From contig MVAQ01000069.1 of assembly GCA_014825775.1 (NCBI GenBank), forward strand, positions 1-64,000: a stretch of DNA of 64,000 nt, in the 5' to 3' direction. Within the stretch, counting starts at the first letter, position 1. The number at the start of each line of letters is the position of its first letter. The notes beneath the pieces were generated by a model, which worked only from the letters and a program-made list of their open reading frames with translations, made no database searches and was not told where the DNA came from. The position numbers were made by a program, and so were the translations under genes. The stretch is from Krasilnikovozyma curviuscula. Taxonomy: Eukaryota; Basidiomycota; Tremellomycetes; Cystofilobasidiales; Mrakiaceae. Of this stretch, positions 47,920-62,931 are shown piece after piece.

Positions 47920-50900
47920 CTATTGACCGAGCTCCTTCAAGACGTCTAGGATGGCTACGGTATCTGTACTCCAAGCCGCTGAAGTTTCCTTCTCACAACC
48001 CACCGACACCGTCTCGACAACAACGGATTGGCCTTTGGCCTTGAGTGAGTTGAGGCCCGAGATAATACGTTCGTCGTCGGTGAAAGCAATGATCGAGTCA
48101 AACACAGGTACGATGGAAGGTACAGCAGATGCCTTCGGTGTTGGTGCAACTGCCGAGCCTGCTTGTGGAGCGAGTAGGGAGACAACGGCGTTGACACGCG
48201 ATGCCCGGCGGGGCATCACTAAGAAAGCGGTGCGACCTGGGTATATCTGAAGCTTATATTTCTCGCTACAGACGAAAGACAATGAGCTTGTTAAAAATGG
48301 GGAAAGAGAAAAGTGCCACTCACCAAAGGACATCGCTGACATGGTTTTGAGCTTCGGCTGCCTGTCTCTTTGCCCACAAGAAATCACCAGTTTCAGGGAG
48401 GACACAGCTCTGAGCATCCGAAAACCTCCAGAGAATACTAGCACCCCTGTCTTCAATGTAAGCCCCTGGTGTTCTCTCTGAGAAGTATTCCAAGATCTCG
48501 ATACATGGCGTGCGCCATGACATGTCAGAGTCAGTGATTTGAGAGATCCAGTTACGTTCAGCGCCAGTTGGGGAAGCAGGAAGGATAAAACAACCATTCT
48601 CTGCACTAAATGAGTCGCGATGAGCAAAATATTAGCGTTGTTCCACAACCAAAGACGAAAGTACTTACACAATTCCGATTTGAGGAACAAACTGAGATAT
48701 TTTGTCCAAATCAGCAATACCCCGACCAGAAAGAACGTAGACATGGGTGTTCGGCAAGCAGCTGACCGCCTTGAGGGTGTCAATAAGAGATTGAGGTGGT
48801 GTAAAGCCGGTAGCTCGAGTTTGAAGAGGGTCGTCAAGCCACACTAAGAAATGGACGACTACTTCAGCGAAAGCCACACGTGGTTTTATATGCTGAGTAC
48901 CACTTACATGCTCCCTCCAGGTCAACAACGATAAGCTTGTTCTTTGCTTGGTCAAACTTGGGTTTGATAGCTTTGATATCAAAGGTTGGAACTTCCCCTG
49001 GAAGTCGACGCTGTTGTTCGAAGTGGGCTCGTTCAAGATGAGCGAGATATCCTAACATAAGTACACTCAGAGTCAACATCATCGCAATGTCTCAAGCAGG
49101 ATGAATCCACTTACTTCTAGCCCAAGTTTGAGCGGTATGAGTGGTAACATATTTGTTCAGTTGAATCCATCGATCTTCCCGCTCCTTAGGTCCCATTTCA
49201 AGAGCGGTGTGGATTGCTTCAGCGACCGCAGCATGGTCGAAAGGATTCACAGGCAAGCACTGTTGGAATGAAGATTTGGAGTACGTTCCGACGAATTCAG
49301 AAAGGATAACGGGACTGTGTTTTTGGGATTCTGTAGAGAGAAAAAGTATACGTCAACACTGATTCTAGAATAGAAGAAATCATGGTGACATACGACAACG
49401 AATAAACTCATGGACTGTCAAGTTCATTCCTTCTCTCAGACTGGTCGCGATGAAACCATCCGCCACGGTCAATAGCGCCAGGTACTGACTGAAGGTTGGT
49501 GGCTCAGTGTGCAAGAAGACTACTGGGCTGTAAGTTAAAGTCGAATACTTTGAGTTGATACGAGCCACAATGTCGGCAGCGTTCTCTTGAGCTTCGTTAG
49601 ATATTGAAGTTGAGAGAGCGACCTGTATGAGAATGACTTTGCCCTGCCACTCGGGATGGTTCTGCAGGAACGTTTCGAAAGCAAGGAATTTGTGTTTCAA
49701 TCCCTAGAAGTATAAAAGAATAATCAGTGTTGTGGGTCGTAATACAGAAGGTGCGACATTGCTTACCTTAACCTCATCCAGCTTGTCACGACCAACTATG
49801 AGCTTGATGTCTCCGTATTTCTCTCTGAGAGAGTTTGACCAATCAAGAACATCAGGTTCCAGTTTTCTTTGGTCCAGAGCTTCAACATCGATACCAATAC
49901 CGAACACCTCGACATCAACGAATGACGATTCAGTGCGGATTCCCTTCGGAGTAGCTTCGACAGACTGTAGTACTCGATTGACCGTTTGTCTGAAATGACG
50001 AGCATACTGAAAAGATAAAAGATAGCCAGGTTAAATAGAAATTAGAAGAGAAGAGGCAAATCGAAAAGGAGAACTCACGTTGTACGTTTGGAAGCCTATG
50101 AGGTTTGCACCGAGCATACCTCTCAATAACTGTTCTCGGACTGCTAACGACCGGAAGAGTTCAGAACTTGGGAATGACACATGCAAGAAAAACCCAATGA
50201 TGGCCTTTGGAAGCTTTTCCCTAACCATCGATGGGACTAGTAACAGATGGTAATCGTTCACGAAGACTAACAGCGGAATCAAATGAAATTAGATCAACAT
50301 TTGCGTTCAATCGAAAAAATTGAGTGGAAACCTACTAGTATCTCCGGTATGATACTAAAATAGGAAGTCTGTCAGGGAAGAACGCATGCCAACTTGTTGA
50401 ATATCCTGCACTTACAGCTGCCACGATCGTGTCTGCGAACGCCTGGTTGACTTTGACGTAATCCGACCAACCTTGAAGGATATCAGCTTCATGTTTGACA
50501 AACATGTAGTGGAAAGTGGGCCAGAGGATCTGTTTGCAGTAGACGTCGTAGCAACCTGCGAGCCCAACGCAGCGATGTAAGAGTCAAAATAGCAATGATC
50601 GGGCCAGAGGAAGGTCAGTCCTCACCTTCCATAGTCTTGTCTTCAACCCAAACAGGAATACTATTGGCTTCCGGTAACAGCCTCTTCTCAACCTCTCTTC
50701 TCGTAACCTTCCCAATGAAATCCGTTCTGTTGCCCAAAGCACCAATCCACAGCGTACCGGCCGTCTCATTTGCAACAGTTCCCATAGCATTTTGAAGACC
50801 ACCGTTACCCTGAGAGTTATGTGTAAGATGGAATGGGTGATGGTTGAAAGCGGAAGATGACAAGTCTGGACTTGGAGGCAAGAAACTTCGACGGCGAGAT

Positions 50901-52103
50901 GAAGAGCGAGAGGCGCGTCGACCAAGTGTTGCACTGCTTCCTGTGGATGACGGTGAAGGGCTCATGCCTAGCCTGCCGGATGGCGTAAGAGAGGTTGCGG
51001 AGAGTGGTGAGCCGGTAATGCCTTCAATTGAAGAGGCTGAGCTTCTGTTTTTTTTATGTGTGGGGACGTCGGTAATGATTGGACTAGCTGGAAGTCGACC
51101 ACCGGGACCAGAACCATACGACTAAAAAGTCAGAAGATGAGAAAGGAACGTTAGTCGAGAAATTTGGTAAATGTCGCTCAGAGCCGCTTTGTGTGAGACG
51201 AGGGCCTCACCGATCGATTAGATGCAACGGTCGGACGACCAGCAGCGGGGACTTTTGGTTCTGCAGTGACAGAGAGTAGTGACTTAGTACTACTTGGGGT
51301 TGCAGAGCCGTTTGGTGGGGATGGAGCAACACCTGGAGCACTAGCATGTAAATTTCCCAGTGCACGTGCTGCGAGGTTGGAAGCGAGTGAGACTGAGGGC
51401 AGGTTTGGAGCAAAGAATGGATTTTGAGAGCTCTCGGGTGCTGGTGTGTACGGAGTATGCATGGGCGAAGTAGCTTTGGACTTGGACTGCGAGAATTAGT
51501 GCGGCGGCATGAGTGGGGTAAGGGGAAACGGGTCGGAAGAGGCGTCCAGGAGGGAGGGAAAAAAAGGTCAAGTCAGGCTTCCAGTGATACAGAAATACAG
51601 AGATTATGCAGTACCACGCACCTGCAGGTCATCAATGATACTCAATCCTGGTCGACCAGCCACCAGTCCAGCTGAAAGACCCCCAAGACCGGGAGTTTTC
51701 GCTCCATGACCTGACGAGTTCCGATGCTCGCCTGCTGGAGGCTTCTGGTGGCCCATAGGCCCATTCGCTGATATGACCTGCTGGCTCAACGAAGGTGTAT
51801 GGGATTCACTTCCCAGCAATAAGTGAGGAGCGTCTCCATCTTCGCTGACATCAGTGAGCGATGGAGAACCTGGATTATTGACGGTTTCTTCAAATTCGAC
51901 TGTTTGAGGGAGGACTACAACACGGAGAGATAGCAATGAAGTAGGAAATCAGTACATTTCACCATGCTATAGCGTACCTAAACCAGCCAAACAGAATTGG
52001 GAATGGGACAGGCGGCGCGAAAATTGCAGGAAAACGCCAATTCTAAATTCCTGAACTTACATAGAGAAGCAACAATGACTCTGGATGAGATATTGAGAGG
52101 CAT
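47920..52103 (-). CDS. Trehalose-6-phosphate synthase complex regulatory subunit (Tps3/Tsl1-like)
   Basis: Fused GT20 synthase-like and trehalose-phosphatase-like protein with a long disordered N-terminus (Ser/Pro/Gly-rich, about 400 residues, start 52101-52103 MPLNISSRVIVASL). The GT20 part has FVNDYHLLLVPSMVREKLPK, IGFFLHVSFPSSELFRSLAV, GANLIGFQTYN and VGRDKLDEVKGLKHKFLAF. The donor-site loop reads LREGMNLTVHEF where active synthases have RDGMN. The HAD phosphatase nucleophile motif reads VVDLEGAL (48909-48923) instead of D-x-D-G-T, so the second Asp and the Thr are lost; a later AFTDDERIISGLNSL replaces GDDRTDED. It ends VLKELGQ, TAG 47920-47922. Both active sites look disabled, as expected for a regulatory subunit of the trehalose synthase complex rather than Tps1 or Tps2. 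About twelve introns. Confidence 0.88.
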
Positions 52104-52476
52104 ACTGATGGACTAAGCTGGTGCTTTGTAGCAGGTGAGGTGAGAAAGAGTAGCTTGGAGTATTAATCACTTGGTCATGCTACCGGCCGGTTGGAAGTCG
52201 ACAGGCAACGGCGAATCGACACTATGACGGTGATGTTTTTCTGCGCCATCTCACATAATTTTCTAAGGTATCTCCATCTTTCGAAGAGGACACTAAGAGG
52301 AAACTAAAGAGGAGCATAGCTTATCTAAATGAGAAATATATAATTTGCAGTATCAGAATATCGTAGAGGCTGAGACTCAAAGGCGAGTCTCAACGAGTTC
52401 CAATCTGCCAACTTCTATCCTTCGTCTAGTGTTCCATCAGCATGAGATTATCTGTGATTTTAGGACTACCGTCACC
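52104..52476. promoter_or_regulatory. Upstream region of the Tps3/Tsl1-like gene
   Basis: It also contains the 3' end of the NDUFAF6-like gene. I looked for stress-response elements (AGGGG/CCCCT) and did not find a convincing cluster. Confidence 0.4.
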
Positions 52477-53716
52477 CTACCGCCAAAGGCGTCTCGAGCT
52501 TGCAACCCATACATCGAGCGGCAATCTCCAATGCTTCTGCTGTAGAGAGGGATGGAACGCATCAAAATTTACCTTTTCAAGCCGTTTCAGATAGGATGCA
52601 ATTGGAGCCTGCAAACCGGCCACGAAAGTACGAAAGGAGGGTTCAATGAGTCACCACAAGTCTCGAGCGGAAATACAAACAAAAGATGGAGGCTCACTCT
52701 GCTCAGGAACAACGGAGATAGCTCCTTGGGTATCGTCTCACCGCCAGAGATATTGTTCCAGTCGCTTTTGGCTGTGTTCAACTCATCCATAGCCCTCGTT
52801 GCCATCTCAAAGACACCTTCCCGGACACCGTCAGCCTGCCCTCCATATCGAAACAGCTCGTCCTCCAAAATTCCGTGTGAGACTCTCACGCTCTTTGGAA
52901 GCACTGGCTTCCGCTGGTGAGTCAAGAAGGGCAGTGAACGGAGCGTTGTAGTTAGTCCCTGAGCGTGTGCAAGGTGGGTTAGGATCGAGGATGATGCGAT
53001 GGTTTCGTTGAGTGGATGAGGAGGGAGGATCGCTGCGGAGAGTTGAAGGAGGGGAAGACAGGTGCGTTGGTAATATTTCAGCAAGTCGGGTATAGTTGGG
53101 TATGTTTGAGTAAAGAGATCATCATCCTGTTGGCCAACAAATTAGGTCAATGGCTGTCAAACAGCGCAACACGACTCACTTACCCTTGCTTCTATCAATT
53201 GGGAAAACAACGCCGGATCCAGGTCAAATACTTGAATAGCTTCATTTAGAGATTCAGCAACAGGTTGTTGTGGTGGGTTGTCCTAGGTTAGAGACAGTCT
53301 TTAGCCTCGTTGATTCCACTGAAATATCTGAGCTCTTACCTCCAGTATTGTTTTCATAGCATCTCTCCAAAACTGTATTCTCATCTGACCAATTATGGTC
53401 TTGGATACTGTATCCCGTATCGAAGCTAGCTCCACCTGTTTGGCAAAAGTCAATCTCTTTAAGGGAGCAAAAAGGGTGCAGAGAAACTAACATTGAAAGC
53501 CCTTATAGCGAGAAATGCATTCCTTGAAGCTGGGGTTGGGTAAAAGTATGACTGAAGGAACTGTTCGTAATCTGATTTCCTGACCAGGTCTGCGCAGTAG
53601 GAGGCTGGGTTCAGTGTCGGTGCTGACGCTGAAGTGGGGATAGAAGAAGATATGGATCGAGAAAGCAACTGGGGCTGAAACCTGGGTATTGCTCTCCTTG
53701 AGATGGTCCTAATCAT
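52477..53716 (-). CDS. NDUFAF6-like mitochondrial complex I assembly factor
   Basis: Squalene/phytoene-synthase-fold protein needed for early complex I assembly. The presequence MIRTISRRAIPRFQPQLLSR is Arg/Ser-rich with no acids. The fold marks are YCADLVRKSDYEQFLQSYFY, RNAFLAIRAFNVELASIRDT, IGQMRIQFWRDAMKTILE, FSQLIEARDDDL and HLAHAQGLTTTLRSLPF. The aspartates that bind diphosphate in true synthases are partly replaced, as in the family. It ends SYLKRLEKVNFDAFHPSLQQ then KHWRLPLDVW and SRRLWR, TAG 52477-52479; this stretch reads straight through a GTAAAT..CTACAG look-alike of only 33 nt. Its presence implies a rotenone-sensitive complex I in this organism. Confidence 0.9.
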
Positions 53717-53861
53717 CCCAGAGGTTTTTGAGAAGGTTCCAGAAAAACTGTTTAATGACCCAAAATGTTGCTAATGGTCACTTCGCTTGATGGTCCACCG
53801 CGAAGTTGATCAGCGTCAAACGAGAATAACACCCCCTTTCAGATATTGAATGCCTCCAACG

Positions 53862-56087
53862 ATGTCTGCTATTCCCTGTGAGTATTCAGCGATCTATTTT
53901 CCTATAGCGCTGTTTTGCTAAACAGCTTGACTTCGATCAGTATCAATAAAGCATGCTGGAAAGACCTACCCTCTCGAAGTCGAGCCCGAAATGACTGGTT
54001 TGGAATTCAAGGGGCTCATTTATAGTGTCACTGGTGTCCCTGTCGAAAGAATGAAAGGTAAGACTTTCATAACCAGACATGCTTCGACATCAGCAGCTGG
54101 CTTGAAACTGGAGCTGACCAAACATCCACGTCGAATGTTACGGTCCTGAAGTTATGCTCAAAACGGGCCTTCTGAAGGATGATCAAGAAATCTCCAAGCT
54201 GAAACTCAAGCCAAACCAACCTGTCACTGTCATTGGAACAGCAGGTGAACTCCCCAAAGCACCTACTCAAAAAATGGTCTTTATGGAGGACATGACAGAT
54301 CAGGAGCTCGCCAAAGCAACGAGGACTCCGGTAGGCCTCGTCAATTTGGGAAATACATGTTATGCTGCTGCCAGTGTCCAAGCTCTGAAGGGTATTCCCG
54401 AGTTGGCGTCAGCTGTTGAGAAGTTCAATCCTGCGATTACCGGTCAAGGTTTCAGAGATCCTCAAGTTGCACTCACGAGCTCTATCAAAATGATGTGGGA
54501 CGGTATGGGAAAGACTAGCGAAGGATACAGTCCAATGGCATTCATACATGTGAGTCAATTCGATCTCGTTCAGTCTTGTCTTCTTTGTTGACCTAAGGCC
54601 TCGTTTCTTTGGCAGCAACTTCGCACTGTAGCTCCTCAATTCGCTGAACATACGACACATGGTAATCACGTTCATTATGCTCAACAAGATGCTGATGAAT
54701 GTTGGACCACAATCTTCAACGCATTAGACAACTCGCTACCTTCCTCGACCGCTGGTGGAAGTAAGAGTTTCGTTAGTGAATACATGAAAGGACAGATGGT
54801 TCAGACGTGAGTTCTTCTTTTTGAGTTTTCAGAAAGATGAGTTAGACATCTGACTCTGCTACGTCAACCTCACGCAAGTTTGACTTGTGACGAAGCGCCT
54901 GATGAAGCGCCGACCGTACGAACTGAACAAATTTCCAAACTCGACTGCAACATATCTATCACAACCAACTATATGCACACTGGTATTTTGGATGTAAGTT
55001 CAACTTCTAATGCTGTTCCTCCTAATCCTCTTTTCTAATCTCGTACCTCTCGCAGTCGCTAGACCAAAAGATTGAAAAGAACTCTCCGTCCCTGGGTAGA
55101 ACAGCAGTTTACTCACAGAAGTCACGATTGAGCCGACTTCCTTCCGTCTTAACTGTTCACATGGTTAGATTCTACTGGAGAAGAGAAATCAGCTCTAAAG
55201 CTAAGATCATGAGAAAAGTCAAGTTCCCGTTCGGTAAGCTTTCGATGTCATCTCCCTCTACTCTCAGCCGTGTGTAATAACTGATATGACGCTTCTGCGA
55301 TAGATTTCGATGTCATGGAAATGTGCTCTGATGAACTCAAAGCCAAGTTACTCCCCGTCAACGTTGCTCTCAAGAACGTGATGAAAGATCGAGACGAACG
55401 AGCCAAGATCCGCAAACGTGCTCGACCAGAAGCCTCTTCCTCCGCAGCAATAACAGAAATTCCAGTATCAGATAATATGGCTGTTGATGGCGTGGCTGAT
55501 GCCAAGAAGAGCGAAGCGGAGGTTTACAATGGATCTGTGGCGGAGGAGAAGAAGAAGAGGGAGGAGGAGGCTGCGATGTTAAAAGGTTTGGTTCACCCGG
55601 ATATTGCTGCTGATGTTGGATCTAACTCGAGTGGATTGTATGAGCTTTGTGGTACGTGACTCCATTTCATATGTTCGTGTTGGGCTGTTCCTGACCTTGT
55701 GGTTCTTCTCCGTACAGGCATTGTCACTCACAAAGGATCTACTGCCGACTCTGGACACTACATTGGATGGGTGAAAGCCGCTGCTCCTGCATCAGATGGA
55801 CTCGCTTCGTCCACAACCGTCGCCGCTGATGAACAATGGTACAAGTAAGTCAACGCGATCTCTCTCTGGTTTGCAGTTTTCCTGACTAGCTCTGTCTCCA
55901 GGTTTGATGACGATAAAGTTTCACTTGTCAAGAGAGACAAAATCACGGGTCTTGAAGGAGGTGGAGAGGATTCTGCGGCTTATATTCTTGTTTACCGGTA
56001 AGCTGCCTGTCTTCCTCTCGCATCTTCGTTTTCCTCACAGATGTTGTGCTTTTTGGTGCTTTTGGTAGATCCGTTCCTCTTGAGTAG
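53862..56087 (+). CDS. UBP6: Ubiquitin carboxyl-terminal hydrolase, Ubp6/USP14-like
   Basis: Proteasome-associated deubiquitinase. Start 53862 (MSAIPLSIKHAGKTYPLEVE); the N-terminal ubiquitin-like domain (about residues 1-75) docks on the proteasome base. Catalytic motifs: Cys box PVGLVNLGNTCYAAASVQAL, middle blocks HYAQQDADECWTTIFNALDN and LDCNISITTNYMHTGILDSL, LPSVLTVHMVRFYWRR, His box KGSTADSGHYIGWVKAA, and Asp in WYKFDDDKVSLV. It ends AAYILVYRSVPLE after a last intron, TAG 56085-56087. The charged insertion near KDRDERAKIRKRARPEASSS is typical of the USP14 loop. All catalytic residues are present. Nine or so short introns. Confidence 0.96.
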
Positions 56088-56268
56088 ATGTTGCAATGAG
56101 AAGTAGTACAATAGCATACTCGTTCCGTTCAATTTTCTCAGCAAGATCTAGCTCGTCGTCTGCCGCTCTGTGCTCCAAGAAGAAGCCACCAGCTGCACGG
56201 AGAGATCGTACCGCCGACCCCAACCTTCACTGTTTTGAGGATAGCAAACGTCATTTGCTAAGCATCTA

Positions 56269-59200
56269 ATGGCTCTGCAGCTAGATACAGGGCTCAATAC
56301 CCAGGGAGCAGACCTTATTCCACCGTCACTGCGGTCAGACTCGAGGTTCTCAACCGATTCAAATGCTGTCGAGGTACACGAGCTTGTGAGTCCTCTTTGG
56401 CTGATCTTCCGTATTACGTCTCATCCTGATAATGTATCTACTATTCTGTAGCCATTCCTTCTACCCTTATCCCATTCTCACCCACTCTTGGATCCAACAG
56501 CGAATCCATCGTTTGACGTAGACGCCTTCTTACTCTCCAGGCTTCACACCCCGCTAGAAGAACTCAAAGACGACCTGAAGACATGGCTGGAAGTGCTCAA
56601 GGAAGAACTTGTTCAGCTTATCAATGATGACTATACAGAGTTTATCAGTTTGGGCACTGGTTTGAGAGGCGAAGGGCAAAGGCTGGAGAGGATAGGGAAA
56701 CCGCTCGGTGGGTTGAAAGATCAAGTCGAGGTAAGTGGATATTTCAATTTGGAGATTGGATAGAGTCGTCTTTTGGAAGCCATTAGCTGGAGTGGCGCCG
56801 TGAGAGAGCTGGTGCCATAAGGTGGTGCAGCAGGTGGAGATATTGTTGAGGCTTGCTGCTTCTTTCTGGTTCTTTCCTGATCTGTTTTGCTCTCCACACT
56901 GTAGTCTGTCCGTCAAACCCTGCTCGTTTCTGAAAATGCAGTTCAGGGCAAGCTGGCCGAGCGTTCAGCTCTGCGAGAAGAAAAGGTGAGGCGAAGCATT
57001 CTGCGAACAAGCGATGTGTATCTGATTTATCATTGTCTTTTAGGTTCTTCTGAACTTACTTCTCACTCTTACCGATTCTCTATCACGGACGGAAGCTCTT
57101 CTGGGAATACGGCCGCTGTCTGCAGAGCCTTCAATTTCAGTGTTGACTCCTCCAGGCAAACGAAGCTCTTTCTCGGCCACTTCAGTATCACTCAAAATGT
57201 CAGATGCGGATGAACAAGAGAGAGGGAAGTCTCTATCAAGAATTGCGGGAGAGTATACGCGACTGCTGTACCTTGTTCAAAAGGCTAAAGATGAGGATTG
57301 TCTGGTCGTGAAAGAAGTTGAGCCAGTGAGTGCAAGCCCATTTCATACCTTGCAAATTTCTCTGATGTCGTTTTATTCTCTAGAGGATCGCCAAAATAAG
57401 GACGAGTCTAGATGAATCGCTCTCTTCCTTCTTCATCTCAACTCTTACGCAGCTCAACACTCTGGCCTCTGCAACGATCTCATCAACTTCAAAAATGGAT
57501 ATCTACAAAACACGTCTGTCAGACTGTCTCAAGACTTACGAAGAGATTGAAGGTTGGAGATCGGTTGAAGAGATCTTCAGGAACGAATTCGTCCGACCTC
57601 TCGTTCGAAGGATCATTACCAAAGACGCTTTGAGGACGGATGCTGATTCACCAGCACCTCCAATTACACCGGGTGGATTCCTCGTCCGAGGTCAACATGG
57701 CAACCTACTCTCACCAAACACACCTTTCACTCCACCAACAGCTTCACTCACAACGAATCCGTTCGATCTGTTACCACCTGCAGTTATCAACAATTCTGCG
57801 AACAAAATTAAAGACGATTCTGCTTTGGCAGCCATCTTCAATCGAACCCTCTCAGAGCTCGAGTTTGTCTCTAAAGCTCTTCTAAGCATGGTCGAGGGTC
57901 TCAAGAAGACGAAAGACAAGAAGGGCGGTAAAGGGGGCGTTTCAATGGCCGCAAATTACAGCCGGGATCCTTACGATGAGGATGATGAGTTCAGGAACGT
58001 GAAGGGAAAGAATGGATTCGACTTCTTCTCAAATGTCATTTTCAAAGAGGTTGCGGAGAGGATCATGGACGAGTTGGGTACGGCTGTGTTTGCAGCTGGC
58101 CGACCGGAGGAGTTGCATCAGGTAGGTAACACCTTCTCCCCACAAAGATCATACCCCGACTGACAAGAAATCTACTTTTTCTGCAGCATTATACCCTCAC
58201 CAACGAGTTCTTCACTCACCTCGAATGTTTGGCTCCATCTTTGGAATCCGTGATCTCTACACGCAATAGTCCGACATACAAGGCGTTTGAAAAGCGATGG
58301 CAGCTACCGGTTTACTTCCAGTTAAGGTGGAAAGAGATTGTCATCGAGTTGGAGGATTCTCTAGACAAGGCAGATCGGGCTGAAAAGGAGAAGGCAAATG
58401 GAGAGATGTTGGCTCTGGGAATCAAGACTTTGGCGCCGCGTGGTAAGTATAATCTTTAGCTTGCTAATTCTCTGACTGGAAGCTCACGTTTTTGTTGTTT
58501 CAATAGCCGATGGATTCAGTATGGCGCAATCAGAAGCGATATTCAAAGCTATTAAGACCTGTTGGGCTCCCAACGTTCTCATCCCTGAAGTCTCGCATCG
58601 CTTCTGGAGGTTGACACTCCAAATCTTGAGTCGCTACAAGACATGGCTGGACGGGAAGATCCCTATTCTGGAAACGGTATCGGCGTCCAATGATCGTGTA
58701 GGTTTTTGTGTTTCCCCTTTTTTCTGTCGCGGTATGGATAGAGCTGACACGCTGTCTTGTAGGTGAACGCGCTGGCATCTTCTACTCCAAGTAGAAACAC
58801 CTCCGGCAGTTCAACCCCAGCACCTCCTGACTCGAGTGATCAAGCTGATAAGATCGCCGCTGATGATGCAGCTCTCAAGCTCCTGAGTATGATCATAAGC
58901 GACATCAAAATGCTGGAGAAGAAGATGAATGAGCTGTGGGAGAGTGAAATAGAGGCTGTGGTACCCGTTCATTCTAATATCGATGAAGATGAAGATACTT
59001 CTACACCAGAAGGTAAGCTGTCGTTTCCCATCGCCAGGGATTGGGGTTCTTGCTGATTTCGAGGATTTGTCGGTTCCGACCATCCACAGCTGTTCTGCAA
59101 AGCTCTCTTTCGGGTCTCACCACATTCATCCCACCATTCTCGTCTCAAATCATCCGAATTCTGACTGCGCGCTGTACAGACCCAATCGACCAAAAAGTCA

Positions 59201-59810
59201 AGCGTGTGTCTCACCAACACCGGGCGGGAGCCATCAAGCGTCGCCCGACTGAACAGAGCGACTTCATCCCTCTCATCCTTGCTCCTGTCAGCGCTTATTT
59301 CGATACGAATGGTTTCGGTCAGCATCTTAAAGAAGATTTTGGTAAACCATGGACAGAAGCCGTATTTGAGGAGGTTGCAAATCGGTACGCAGCTTCAACC
59401 CGATTCAAACTAATCCCAGACGCATAGCGCTTACCACTATTTACTGCGTGGGTACAGATACATATATATCTACTCCTCCATTCGAAAACAGGAGGAGCTT
59501 CTGCGCAAATTCTCAAAAAAAGGTCCTGGCTTCTCGTTGTTTCGATCAGCAGCCGCACCAGCCGCACCAGCGGACGATACAAAAGAGGAAGATCCTTTCA
59601 AGGCACAGATGGTACTTGATGTTGAAGGCTTAGGAAAGGAGTTACAGAATCTTGGTGTAGGTGCCCTGTCAGATGGAAGTAAAGCTTATATGGATCTGAT
59701 TGCAACTGTCAACGACGGTTAGTATTACTCCCTCTCACCCAACAGAATTTCGCGTTCTTTCTGACTTTGATTATTTGATTTTCTTTCTCACAAAAGAGAC
59801 AGTTTCATAA
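56269..59810 (+). CDS. COG2: Conserved oligomeric Golgi complex subunit 2
   Basis: Lobe A subunit of the COG tether for intra-Golgi retrograde vesicles. The start at 56269 gives MALQLDTGLNTQGADLIPPS. The N-terminal COG2 domain has PSFDVDAFLLSRLHTPLEEL, LKEELVQLINDDYTEFISLG and QVESVRQTLL. Helical middle regions follow (GEYTRLLYLVQKAKDED; WRSVEEIFRNEFVRPLVRRI; FDFFSNVIFKEVAERIMDEL). The DUF3510-like C-terminal domain is FWRLTLQILSRYKTWLDGKI through YIYSSIRKQEELLRKFSKKG, GPGFSLFRS and FKAQMVLDVEGLGKELQNLG. Introns near 59395-59457 and 59719-59799 rebuild the end TVNDETVS, TAA 59808-59810. A Thr/Pro-rich insertion near 57640-57790 and one near 58780 are low-complexity. It lies 181 bp after UBP6. 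Confidence 0.92.
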
Positions 59811-60010
59811 ATCGCGACTGGACTTGCGGATAGAGGGCATGGATTAAACCGGTTAGGGCATTTCGCGTTGGGCGGCCTTGCTGGATATCTCTTTTTGAAG
59901 CCATGTTTCTAGATGGGATACATCTTTTTCTCCATGTCATCACCTTCCACTGTGGAGTAGACGTTTCTAGGAAACTATGTGCTTTCGAGCTCGCTGTAAG
60001 ACGTTCTACG

Positions 60011-60043
60011 TGGCAAGTGGGTTGCCGCCACCACCACTTGCCA
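60011..60043. promoter_or_regulatory. Perfect 10-bp inverted repeat TGGCAAGTGG / CCACTTGCCA
   Basis: The arms at 60011-60020 and 60034-60043 are separated by 13 bp. The left arm overlaps CTACGTGGCA, which resembles the ACGTGGC core of unfolded-protein-response elements. It lies about 95-130 bp before the BiP start and just upstream of the TATA box; a UPR role is inferred. Confidence 0.45.
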
Positions 60044-60066
60044 GCTCACCAGAATTCCAGCGCGCA

Positions 60067-60072
60067 TATAAA
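60067..60072 (+). promoter_or_regulatory. TATA box of the BiP gene
   Basis: TATAAA in the context CGCATATAAATTG, 67 bp upstream of the start codon. A pyrimidine run follows. Confidence 0.6.
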
Positions 60073-60138
60073 TTGAGCTGGCAACTGCTCTTTTTTTTCT
60101 GACCGTTGACCTATCCTCTTCGTCAAGTTTCATCAAAA

Positions 60139-62931
<2,793 letters not shown>

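Larger units (their letters stand above)
59811..60138 (+). promoter_or_regulatory. Promoter region of the BiP gene
   Basis: Contains a TATAAA at 60067-60072, 67 bp before the ATG, and an inverted repeat around an ACGTGGCA core. Imperfect heat-shock-like strings (TTCTAGA near 59909, TTTCTAGGAAAC near 59966) lack the canonical nGAAn spacing. Confidence 0.5.

Noticed and set aside
52500..52580. Apparent 33-nt intron (GTAAAT..CTACAG) near the end of the NDUFAF6-like gene
   Set aside because: The read-through translation (VNFDAFHPSLQQ) matches the conserved family end, so it is coding sequence.
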